A DNA stretch of 49,572 bases from Candidatus Nanoarchaeia archaeon (GTDB lineage: Archaea > Nanobdellota > Nanobdellia > SCGC-AAA011-G17 > JACPNG01), in assembly GCA_028713535.1 (NCBI GenBank), contig JAQTOC010000001.1, positions 1 to 49,572 of the forward strand. The letters are read 5' to 3'. The notes beneath the pieces are model-generated. The model made no database searches, was not told the DNA's origin, and saw only the letters and a program-made list of their open reading frames with translations. This document shows, piece after piece, positions 38,216 to 47,223 of the stretch; the first letter of the stretch is position 1; each line of letters opens with the position of its first letter. The position numbers and the translations under genes are program-made.

Positions 38216-40621
38216 CTAAAAATCCCCTAGTGTTTTCTGTGATTTTGACTTAGTTAAAACATTTTTGTCTTTTTTAAGCGCTTCGAAAAGCATTTCCACA
38301 GCAGGGATTATCTGGTTATTAATGTAATATTCAGAATCATAGTTTCCTTCTTCTACTTCTTCAGGAAGTTTTGCCCTGTTGCTTATCAAGCCAGAGCCTT
38401 CTGCAACAATAAATCTTATTGTTGTTCCTGTCGTTGCATTAATTCCAAGCTGTTTCATCCTTTTAGCTACCACGACGTGAGCTTCAACATTCTTGTATGA
38501 CTCGATTGGTTTTTTCAATACAGTCCTTATGACCATTTTTTCATTTGGTATTTGTTTTTTTCTTATTTTTTCAATTATATCCTGGATGTACCTAATGGCT
38601 TTGTCTGAGGAGCCTTCCCTGAGAATTATCTCAAGAATTTTTCTTTGAGCTTCTTTTGCAAGATAACTCCAGTCACGCCTTACTGTTTCAAAACCCTTTA
38701 CAGATATTTTGTTGTTCTCGTCTATTAATGCATACTTTTTCTTTGCTCCTGTTTCTTCTGTTTTTTTAGAGACAAATATACCCCTTTTTGAAACCCCCTC
38801 CAAATCAAGCTCCATTAATTTTGGAAGTTTCTTGTTTATTTTTTCTATCAAGGCTTCTGCTTCTGAAAGTTTTTTGTTGCCCAACAAGAGAAATAAGGAG
38901 TCAGTATCTCCATAAAGAACCTTAAATCCTGCTTTTTCTACTTCATTTGCTACCTTCATTATGTGCTCTCTCGCAAATGCGGTAATTGACGACGCTGCTT
39001 CCTTGCAGTACCATCTTGCGCCAAAGAAACCTTCATAGCCGTACATTGAGTTTGCTAAAGTCTTTAATGCATAATATTCTCCCCTTAAAGCGTTATTTGT
39101 TTTGTCTTTTTTCATAATTTCCTTTGTTTTATTTCTCATATGAACAATTTCTTCCAAGACTTCTGGGATAAATCCTTTAGGGGATTTTTTAAAATAATAA
39201 TGCTTTCCGTTAATTTCTGGAGATTCAAAAGAATTTTTCTTGTCTTTTGTCAATGAAGTTATGTCTGTATTGTATGTTACAATAATGCTTGGATAGAATC
39301 CTTTAAAATCTGCTATTAAAATATTTTCATACAAACCTGGGACTGGCTTAATTACTATTGCTCCTTCATAAGTTGATTGTATTCTGGAAGTGACTTCTTC
39401 GTTTGAGGGCTTGTTTGGGATAATTTCATTTAAATCCCTTGTTTTTTTCATTAAATGATTCTCTACCATTGAGCCGTACATCATTCTAGTTACATCGTAT
39501 GGAGGCAAGCTAACTAGTTTAGTTAGAGCATTGATGTTTGGAAGGATTTTTTCTGCTACTTTGTAAGTAAGCTTTGCGTCCTGAAGATTGTATTCAAGTA
39601 TTGTTGCTATCTCTTTTGAATTTTTGTCCCAGACTAAATGAAGCTTATTAAAGTCCATCTCGTCTTTTTGCTCTCCGATTAAGCTTTTTGAAACTTCATT
39701 TAAAGTATAAGAATCCAGCATCAAGGTTCCTGCCATCAACCTGCTTATGAAAATATAAATATCGATATGTTGGATGCCTGTTAGTTTGCATGAACCTCTG
39801 TTTGTTCTTGTTAATTTTATCCCTTTTTCAAGAAAATTTAGTTTTACGTTTAGCCTTTCAGCCCTACTTTTAATATAAGGCAGGTCAAAATTATCTGAGT
39901 TGTATCCAATTAAGTAATCTGGTTTGTAATCCATGATTAGTTTTTCTGTTTCTCTTAGGAATTCTTCTTCATTCTTGGCGAAAATGACGTCTATATCTGT
40001 TGGTACTTTTTTCCAGGTTATTACTTTCTTGAAGTTTTTACCGTAGAATGCTATGCTTATTATGGGGTCTTTTTCAGGGTTAGAGTAAGTTATGCCTTTA
40101 GTGTAGGTTTCTATGTCAAAAGCAAGTATTTTTGGCTCTGCGAATTCATCTGTTGATTTTATTGAATTTAACTTTAGAATTATATCGGCTTTTATTTCTT
40201 CGTAATGGATTGGAGTGGCTTCTATCTTTAGGATGTTTAATGGAGTTATTTTCTTGTCAATAAGGTATTTTTTTATTATAGAAATGTCTTTTTCCTCTAT
40301 TTTTATTTCCTTATCAAAAGATCTTAGCCTTTCTTTTATTTCATCAAGGTTTTTTTGGGATATGAAATTAATTTTAATTGCATCTACTTTTTGCCTGAGA
40401 AAAAACTTGGTTTCTTCTTTATAATTAGTTATTAATTTTTCCTTTTTTAGTTTTTCAAGGTAGGAATTTATTTCCTTGCTTGGGATAATGTAAACATAAT
40501 CTTCAAAGTTATCTATTAAGCATGCGTATTTGTCATTAATTTTTCCAAATAGTAAAATATCAATTTTATCTTCTGTTGTTTTATGGTCTATGTCTAAGAG
40601 GTAAAAGTCGTAGTTTTGCAT
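38216..40621 (-). CDS. polB: Family B DNA polymerase
   Basis: 801 aa; LAFDIETY exonuclease, ADFKGFYPSIIVTYN, LYGDTDSLFLL, SMYGYEGFFGARWYC. Confidence 0.95.
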   Translation of the reverse strand: MQNYDFYLLDIDHKTTEDKIDILLFGKINDKYACLIDNFEDYVYIIPSKEINSYLEKLKKEKLITNYKEETKFFLRQKVDAIKINFISQKNLDEIKERLRSFDKEIKIEEKDISIIKKYLIDKKITPLNILKIEATPIHYEEIKADIILKLNSIKSTDEFAEPKILAFDIETYTKGITYSNPEKDPIISIAFYGKNFKKVITWKKVPTDIDVIFAKNEEEFLRETEKLIMDYKPDYLIGYNSDNFDLPYIKSRAERLNVKLNFLEKGIKLTRTNRGSCKLTGIQHIDIYIFISRLMAGTLMLDSYTLNEVSKSLIGEQKDEMDFNKLHLVWDKNSKEIATILEYNLQDAKLTYKVAEKILPNINALTKLVSLPPYDVTRMMYGSMVENHLMKKTRDLNEIIPNKPSNEEVTSRIQSTYEGAIVIKPVPGLYENILIADFKGFYPSIIVTYNTDITSLTKDKKNSFESPEINGKHYYFKKSPKGFIPEVLEEIVHMRNKTKEIMKKDKTNNALRGEYYALKTLANSMYGYEGFFGARWYCKEAASSITAFAREHIMKVANEVEKAGFKVLYGDTDSLFLLLGNKKLSEAEALIEKINKKLPKLMELDLEGVSKRGIFVSKKTEETGAKKKYALIDENNKISVKGFETVRRDWSYLAKEAQRKILEIILREGSSDKAIRYIQDIIEKIRKKQIPNEKMVIRTVLKKPIESYKNVEAHVVVAKRMKQLGINATTGTTIRFIVAEGSGLISNRAKLPEEVEEGNYDSEYYINNQIIPAVEMLFEALKKDKNVLTKSKSQKTLGDF

Positions 40622-40667
40622 AATTTAAGAATGGGCGGGGAATATAAAAAGGTTTTTGGTATATATT

Positions 40668-41792
40668 TTAAATAAAAACCTCTTTTGGGAGATCTTTTCC
40701 TGGAAATCCTGAGGCCATTGCTCGTCCATAAGCCCCTGTTTTTTTAATTACTAGAATATCTCCTTCTTTTGCTGAAGGAAGTTTTCGATTTAGGCCCAAA
40801 AAGTCCGAGGTAAAAGCCGTATTTGACCTTATATCATATGTTTCTTTTCTCCCTTTCTTCTCTAAGAGGGTTATTTCATGATAGGCTCCATAGATTCTTG
40901 GTCTTGGGAATTCGGCGAATCCTGCATCTATAGCTATTTGTTTTTTGTTTCCTACTTTTTTTACATTTGTGATTGTTGTGTATAAATCTCCTGCATCTGC
41001 TACCAAAGACCTTCCAGGCTCGATTTTTAATATTATTTTTTTAGAATGATAAACTGAAAGTTTTTTTGTTAACAATGAATAATAGTTGCCGATTGTTTTG
41101 AAGTCAAATGGCTTATTTTTTTCATTAGGAACCCCAAAACCTCCTCCAAAATTAATATATTCAATATCTTGGAATTTTTTTGCCTGTTCAAATAAATAAT
41201 CTGAGAATTTAACTAATGGTTTTGTAGTTAGGATATTTGAGGCAAGATGCCCATGAATCCCATTTATTTTACATTTGTATTTTTTACAAAGCGTCTTGAT
41301 TTTGTCAAAATCTTTTGAGTCTATTCCGATTCCTGTGTCTTTTGAAAAATTTGTATGCCCTTCTGGAAGGATAAAATTTCCATGTGGGCGAACCCTTATT
41401 CCAAATTTGCCTTTTGGATTAATTTTGCAGAATTTTTCGATTTCTTCTATAGAGTCTAGGTTTAACTGAATCTTATTTTTTATTAGAATTTTTAAACTTT
41501 TTTTATCTAATCCGACGGAAGTAAACGAAACATCATTATCTTTAAAACCAATCTTTTTGACTAAATATAATTCTTTTAATGTATTGATATGTGCATATCC
41601 TCCTGCTCTTTTAATAGTCTTCAATATTTCTTCATTGGGATTGCATTTTACTGCATAAAGAATCTTTTTATGTGGATATGTGAATGCTTTTTTTATGTTT
41701 TTATAATTTTGAATAATCTTTTCTTTTTGATATATATAGATGGGCGTGCCTTGTTTTTTAATTATTGCCCTAGCTATTTCTGGTTTGATCAT
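40668..41792 (-). CDS. lysA: PLP-dependent decarboxylase, diaminopimelate decarboxylase-like
   Basis: 374 aa fold-type III; ILYAVKCNPNEEIL, INFGGGFGVP, EPGRSLVADAG, TGAYGRAMASGFPGKDLPKEVFI. Confidence 0.75.
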   Translation of the reverse strand: MIKPEIARAIIKKQGTPIYIYQKEKIIQNYKNIKKAFTYPHKKILYAVKCNPNEEILKTIKRAGGYAHINTLKELYLVKKIGFKDNDVSFTSVGLDKKSLKILIKNKIQLNLDSIEEIEKFCKINPKGKFGIRVRPHGNFILPEGHTNFSKDTGIGIDSKDFDKIKTLCKKYKCKINGIHGHLASNILTTKPLVKFSDYLFEQAKKFQDIEYINFGGGFGVPNEKNKPFDFKTIGNYYSLLTKKLSVYHSKKIILKIEPGRSLVADAGDLYTTITNVKKVGNKKQIAIDAGFAEFPRPRIYGAYHEITLLEKKGRKETYDIRSNTAFTSDFLGLNRKLPSAKEGDILVIKKTGAYGRAMASGFPGKDLPKEVFI

Positions 41793-42562
41793 TTTTTAAT
41801 ATTTTTCATTCTTGAAGAAAGTTTGTCTACTAATTCTTTAATTGGGAATTTTTCTTCAATGAATTTTACCCCCTCTTGGCTTATTCCTTTTCCTGTGCAT
41901 ACTTCCTTTATGATTTTAAAATTATACTTTTTGAGTAACTCCCCAGTATCGCAAACAGTGTCTAAGATTATATCTCTTCCTTTTTTTGAATCTATTCCGT
42001 TCTTGATTTCATATTCAAGATACTCTCTGATAAATTCAGATAGAATGGCAGGAAAACAGCTTGAGAGATGGGTATAGTTATCTAGTTCATTTTCTTTAAC
42101 TTCGTAAATCTTAGCGATTTTTGAAAGAATTGATTTTACTTCTTTTTGTTCTTCTTTCTTTAGATTATCCCCGAAACTTAAGAGGATGATGCCTCTAATC
42201 CTATTTGTTATACTTGGGATAATCCTTACTAATCTTATTTTTCCTAATTCTTTGTAATATCTTTTACTTTCTACTGCGGCTACGCAACTTATAACTATTT
42301 TCCCTTTTAGGTTTCCTCTTAATTGAGGATAAACTTGAGTGAGGTCTTGAGGTTTAACACAAAGAAATAGTATGTCTGAATGTGAGATTGTTTCTTTATT
42401 TGTTTTAGGACTAGTTCCTGTTTTCTTTGCAACTTTTTTTAATTTTTTTTGATCCTTATCTGATATAATTATTTGGGTTGGTTTTGTGATTCTTTCTTTT
42501 ATGAGTCCTTGAATAAGCATCTCGCCGATAGTTCCAGTGCCTATAACGCCGTAGGTTTTCAT
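41789..42562 (-). CDS. proC: Pyrroline-5-carboxylate reductase family
   Basis: 257 aa; YGVIGTGTIGEMLIQGL, ILFLCVKPQDL, VISCVAAVES. Confidence 0.85.
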   Translation of the reverse strand: MKTYGVIGTGTIGEMLIQGLIKERITKPTQIIISDKDQKKLKKVAKKTGTSPKTNKETISHSDILFLCVKPQDLTQVYPQLRGNLKGKIVISCVAAVESKRYYKELGKIRLVRIIPSITNRIRGIILLSFGDNLKKEEQKEVKSILSKIAKIYEVKENELDNYTHLSSCFPAILSEFIREYLEYEIKNGIDSKKGRDIILDTVCDTGELLKKYNFKIIKEVCTGKGISQEGVKFIEEKFPIKELVDKLSSRMKNIKK

Positions 42563-42605
42563 ATTTAAGAGAGAGGGAAGAAGATATATAAAGGTTTTCG
42601 GTTCT

Positions 42606-43523
42606 TTAGAAGAACTTCTTTCTCCAGAATATAAATACTGCTGCCAAAACGCCGAGCATTGAGATCATCATCACGATTAAAAATGCCTGTGGGCTACCCT
42701 GGAAGGGCAAACCTATGTTCATTCCATAAATGCTTGCGATTAAAGTCGGAATGGCTATAATAATTGTGACTGCTGCAAGGAATTTCATTACTATGTTTAG
42801 GTTGTTTGAGATGATTGAGGCGAATGCATCTAACGTATTAACTAAAATACTCGAGTAGGTTTTTGTCATCTCAATTGCCTGCTTGTTCTCATCTATTACT
42901 TTTTCTATTAATTTTTTGTCTTCTTTTGTTTTAATAAGAATCCTTTCCTTTTCTATTCTCTCAGCAAGGATTCCATTTGATTTAAGAGAGGTGCTAAAAT
43001 AAACCAAAGATTTTTCTATGTCCAATAATTTCATGATTGCTTCATTTTTCTGTGATTTTTCCAGTGCTTTTTCTATTGCATAAATTTTCTTGTTTATCTC
43101 GCTTAAGTATGTTAAATATAACCTTGCGGATGTCAAAAGCAACTTGAATATAAGCTGGGTTTTTCTGAATGGAAATCTTTGCTTTTTCAGCTTTGGGATG
43201 ACGTCGTTTTCATGATAGTACAAAGTTAAAACTAAATTCTCTGTGATAAATATGCCGACTGGAACTGTGTAGTATTCATAGTCATCATTCAGGTTATTGT
43301 AAGGAGTCCTTATTATCATGAATATAAACTTTTCATACTCTTCTATCGTTGGGATTTCTTCTATATCTTTTAAAGAAGTCAGCAGTTCTTCTGGAATGTT
43401 GATTATTTTCTTTAATTTATGGATTTCCTCTTCTGTGGGGTTAAACACGTTTATCCAGCAGTTTTTCTTTGGTTTTGTCAAGGTTACCAGTTCTTTTTCT
43501 GATACTTGGAGTATTTCTATCAT
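42606..43523 (-). CDS. corA: CorA-family Mg2+/Co2+ transporter
   Basis: 305 aa; C-terminal two TM with YGMN motif (IYGMNIGLPF). Confidence 0.9.
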   Translation of the reverse strand: MIEILQVSEKELVTLTKPKKNCWINVFNPTEEEIHKLKKIINIPEELLTSLKDIEEIPTIEEYEKFIFMIIRTPYNNLNDDYEYYTVPVGIFITENLVLTLYYHENDVIPKLKKQRFPFRKTQLIFKLLLTSARLYLTYLSEINKKIYAIEKALEKSQKNEAIMKLLDIEKSLVYFSTSLKSNGILAERIEKERILIKTKEDKKLIEKVIDENKQAIEMTKTYSSILVNTLDAFASIISNNLNIVMKFLAAVTIIIAIPTLIASIYGMNIGLPFQGSPQAFLIVMMISMLGVLAAVFIFWRKKFF

Positions 43524-43559
43524 TTTAGGTTTTGAAAAGCTTATAGTATTTAAAGTTAA

Positions 43560-44111
43560 TTATATCTCTGGCAGAATGTCAAGTAGATTCCTATAAACAA
43601 TTCCAAATTGTTTAATGAGTTCGGTTTTGTCTTCCAGACAGGGCTTTCCTTTTAATTTATCTAGATGGTAATCTAAGACTAGCTCTGAGCTTGGGAGATG
43701 ATGAATTAAGAGTCTTTCTTCTAGCAAACCATCTAAATTTTTCTTTTTGAATCCGTTTGCATCATTGAGGAAATAAGAAAAGTCTGCATCTTGATCGCAC
43801 CAATGCTCTCCAAGGTTTAATGTAATGACATTTCCTGTGCCTTTGTCAGCAGAACAAGAGAAACACATAAATTTTTCAGCTGAGCGATTGTTTCCAACAG
43901 GAATTGGAGAAACCATTAAAATATGAGGGTATTCATTATTAATTTCTTCTTTTAATTCTTCTTTAAGTATTATCTTTTTAAATTCTTCTTCAGTTTTTGT
44001 AAGCTTGTTAGCTTGGGAGGTAAATTTGTAAATGGTGGCGAATTCTTTTTCTCCCACAATAACCACTGGAGGATAAGTTTTTACTTCTTCGATAACTGGG
44101 CTGCTTACCAT
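43560..44111 (-). CDS. Hypothetical protein
   Basis: 183 aa, no recognised family. Confidence 0.55.
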   Translation of the reverse strand: MVSSPVIEEVKTYPPVVIVGEKEFATIYKFTSQANKLTKTEEEFKKIILKEELKEEINNEYPHILMVSPIPVGNNRSAEKFMCFSCSADKGTGNVITLNLGEHWCDQDADFSYFLNDANGFKKKNLDGLLEERLLIHHLPSSELVLDYHLDKLKGKPCLEDKTELIKQFGIVYRNLLDILPEI

Positions 44112-44223
44112 ATTTCTTTCTAAAATACCCAGTTTATAATGTTTTTGAGGCTGTAAAGCAACGATTGCAAAATTAATTCTTAAGGGAAGGTTTTTATATC
44201 ATTAATACGTTCCTTTTTTATTA

Positions 44224-45702
44224 ATGAACATTCTTATGGTTTATCCTTGGTATCCAGACACGTTCTGGAGTTTTAGATATGCATTAAAATTTGTCTCTAA
44301 AAAGGCTGTTTTTCCTCCTCTAGGATTGTTAACTGTTGCTTCTTTACTGCCTAAGAGATGGAACAAGAAAGTTGTTGATCTGAATGTAAGAAGTTTGAAA
44401 GACGAGGATATTTTGTGGGCAGATTATGTTTTCATTAGCGCAATGATGGTCCAGGAAAAAAGTGCAAAGGAAGTTATTGACAGAGTTAAGTCATTCAACA
44501 AGAAAATTGTTGCTGGAGGGCCTGCCTTTACAACAAGCCCTGAAATCTTTAAAGATGTTGATCATTTTGTCTTGAATGAGGCAGAGATTACCCTGCCTTT
44601 GTTTTTGAAAGATCTGGAGAATGGCACTTTGAAAAAGAATTATAGCTCTGAAGAAAGGCCAGACATAACTAAAACTCCGATACCTTCCTGGAACTTGATT
44701 AATTTCAAGGATTATTTGACCATGCCTATCCAGTATTCAAGAGGATGCCCATATAACTGCGAGTTTTGTGATATCATAATCCTGAATGGAAGGATTCCAA
44801 GAACTAAAACTGCAGAACAGATTATAAATGAATTCCAAATTCTTTATGATTTGGGATGGAGAGATTCTGTTTTTGTTGTTGATGATAATTTTATTGGCAA
44901 CAAGGAAAATGTAAAAAAATTACTGCCTTATCTTGCCAGATGGCAGAGAAAACACAACTATCCTTTTAAATTATTTACTGAGGCAAGTGTTAATTTAGCT
45001 GATGATCCAGAATTAATGAGACTAATGAGCCTTGCTAATTTTAACAAGGTTTTTCTTGGAATTGAAACTCCAAACGTTGAAAGCTTAAGAGAATGCGACA
45101 AGATGTTAAATGTGAATAAAGACCTGGGAGAATCTGTGAGGAAAATCCAGAGGAACGGAATGCAGGTCATGGGAGGATTTATTGTTGGCTTTGACAATGA
45201 TAATGAAAGCATTTTTGATACCCAGATTAAGTTCATACAACAAATTGGAGTTGCTACTGCAATGGTTGGATTGTTGACTGCAATGCCGCAGACAAGATTA
45301 TGGCACAGATTAAAAAAAGAAGGAAGATTAACTAAAATGACGACTGGAGAAAATACTGATGGTAGCTTGAATTTTATTCCTAAGATGGGAAAGGAAAAAT
45401 TAATTAAAGGTTACAAGGAAATTATAAAAACAATTTACAGCAACAAGAATTATTACAAAAGAGTCTGGACTTTTATCAAGAATTACAAACCCACTGTTAA
45501 AAGCAAGGTTAGGATTTGTGATATACGTTCTTTTTTGAAAAGCATATGGTTTATAGGAATTTTTTCTAAGGCTAGATTTTATTACTGGAAATTATTGATT
45601 AAGACCGGAATTAGAAAACCAAGAGCTTTTTCCATTGCAGTTGAGTTGGCTATTGAAGGCTCTCATTATGAGAAAGTTGCCAGAAGAGTTTTAGCAGTTT
45701 AA
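44224..45702 (+). CDS. B12-binding domain radical SAM protein (HpnP/DUF4070-like)
   Basis: N-terminal B12-binding-like Rossmann; YSRGCPYNCEFCDII CX3CX2C; C-terminal helical extension. Confidence 0.85.
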   Translation: MNILMVYPWYPDTFWSFRYALKFVSKKAVFPPLGLLTVASLLPKRWNKKVVDLNVRSLKDEDILWADYVFISAMMVQEKSAKEVIDRVKSFNKKIVAGGPAFTTSPEIFKDVDHFVLNEAEITLPLFLKDLENGTLKKNYSSEERPDITKTPIPSWNLINFKDYLTMPIQYSRGCPYNCEFCDIIILNGRIPRTKTAEQIINEFQILYDLGWRDSVFVVDDNFIGNKENVKKLLPYLARWQRKHNYPFKLFTEASVNLADDPELMRLMSLANFNKVFLGIETPNVESLRECDKMLNVNKDLGESVRKIQRNGMQVMGGFIVGFDNDNESIFDTQIKFIQQIGVATAMVGLLTAMPQTRLWHRLKKEGRLTKMTTGENTDGSLNFIPKMGKEKLIKGYKEIIKTIYSNKNYYKRVWTFIKNYKPTVKSKVRICDIRSFLKSIWFIGIFSKARFYYWKLLIKTGIRKPRAFSIAVELAIEGSHYEKVARRVLAV

Positions 45703-46073
45703 TCAAACTGTACTTCACAATTATCTGTACATTCACAAAGTTTAGTTCCGTCTTCGTGTGCTTCACCAAAGTCATTACACTTATACCTTACTCCGGGGAA
45801 TCTGTTTTTACATACATTTTCTGTTAAACAAGACTTCTTGATTTTGAAAACATCGTCTTGGAGAAGGTTTAAAGATTCTTGTAACCCCTTTGTTTCGAGT
45901 CTACAATCATCTCTTTCTTTTAACAACTGTTCCCTTTCTGAGAGAAATCTTTGATTGCTTTCTGACAAGGTAGAAATTTCATTGTTTAGTTGTTTGTATT
46001 TACAGACTCCAAATATTATTGCAATAAGTAAAATTACTACAAGAACAATAATCAGGATTTTCTCCAATTTCAT
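45699..46073 (-). CDS. Membrane-anchored coiled-coil protein with Cys-rich C-terminus
   Basis: N-term TM IVLVVILLIAIIFGV, coiled coil, CKNRFPGVRYKCNDFGEAHEDGTKLCECTDNC. Confidence 0.6.
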   Translation of the reverse strand: MKLEKILIIVLVVILLIAIIFGVCKYKQLNNEISTLSESNQRFLSEREQLLKERDDCRLETKGLQESLNLLQDDVFKIKKSCLTENVCKNRFPGVRYKCNDFGEAHEDGTKLCECTDNCEVQFD

Positions 46074-46151
46074 AAATTTAAGAAGAAGATTTAATTTAAA
46101 TAGGTTGCGGGGATTAATAAACTATTTAAACAATCCATCTATTATTTAATT

Positions 46152-47165
46152 ATGGGCCTTAAGATAACTGACTTGGTTCATAGAAAAGAACTAAAATGGG
46201 AAGATCTGAAAAATAAAAAAATCGCTGTAGATTCTTCTCAGATGTTATATCAGTTTGCAACAACAATAAGGCAGTCAGATGGAACTCCATTGATGGATAA
46301 TAAAGGAAGAATAACAAGCCATTTAATGGGTTTGATGAATAGAATACCTAATCTAATGGAGAAACAGATAAAATTAGTTTTTGTTTTTGATGGAAAACCT
46401 CCAATATTAAAACTGACTGAAACAGAAGACAGAGAACACAAGAAAAGACTGGCTGAAGAAAAACTACAACAGGCAAAGCAGGAAGAAGACATAGAAGGAA
46501 TGTACAAGTATTCAAGACAGACTGTAAGAATTACAAAGGAAATGAGCGAAGATGCAAAAGAATTGATAAAAGCATTTGGATTACCTGTAATACAAGCACC
46601 TTCTGAAGCTGAGGCTCAGGCAAGCTTTATGGCTGAAAAAGGCGATGTTTACGGAGTTTCAAGCTCTGATTATGATTGCTTGGTTTATGGTACTCCCAGA
46701 TTAATTTATAATTTAACCTCTGCTACAAAGAAAAAACTGAAAGGAGGAGGTTATGTCAATGTTTATCCTGAAATGATTGAACTTAGTGAAGTTTTAAATG
46801 ACTTGGGAATTAGCCAGGATCAATTGCTTGTTTTAGCTATTTTGACTGGAACTGATTATAATAAAGGGGGAGTTAAAGGAATTGGGCCTAAAACTGCCTT
46901 GAAATTAGTTAAGCAACACAAAAACTTTGATGAAATTTTTAAAGAAGTTAAGGCTGAATTTAACTGGAAAGAGATTTATGCTGTTTTCAAGTCAATGCCT
47001 ATCATGAAAAACTACCAGATAAAATGGAATGAGCCTGATTCTGAGAAGATCAAGAAAATATTGGTTGATGAACATGAGTTTAATGAAGAAAGAGTTGACA
47101 GTGTTTTGGAGAAACTGGAAAAAAGAGAAAAAGGGCAGAAAGGACTGTTTGATTTTGGAAGATGA
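46152..47165 (+). CDS. fen: Flap endonuclease 1 (FEN1/XPG)
   Basis: 337 aa; VFVFDGKPP, APSEAEAQASFMAEKGDVYGVSSSDYDCLVYG, LTGTDYNKGGVKGIGPKTAL; PIP-like QKGLFDFG C-term. Confidence 0.95.
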   Translation: MGLKITDLVHRKELKWEDLKNKKIAVDSSQMLYQFATTIRQSDGTPLMDNKGRITSHLMGLMNRIPNLMEKQIKLVFVFDGKPPILKLTETEDREHKKRLAEEKLQQAKQEEDIEGMYKYSRQTVRITKEMSEDAKELIKAFGLPVIQAPSEAEAQASFMAEKGDVYGVSSSDYDCLVYGTPRLIYNLTSATKKKLKGGGYVNVYPEMIELSEVLNDLGISQDQLLVLAILTGTDYNKGGVKGIGPKTALKLVKQHKNFDEIFKEVKAEFNWKEIYAVFKSMPIMKNYQIKWNEPDSEKIKKILVDEHEFNEERVDSVLEKLEKREKGQKGLFDFGR

Positions 47166-47223
47166 ATAAATCTTATATTCTGATGTGAGATAGTTTTATT
47201 AATTTTTCTTACCTTAATTTTTT

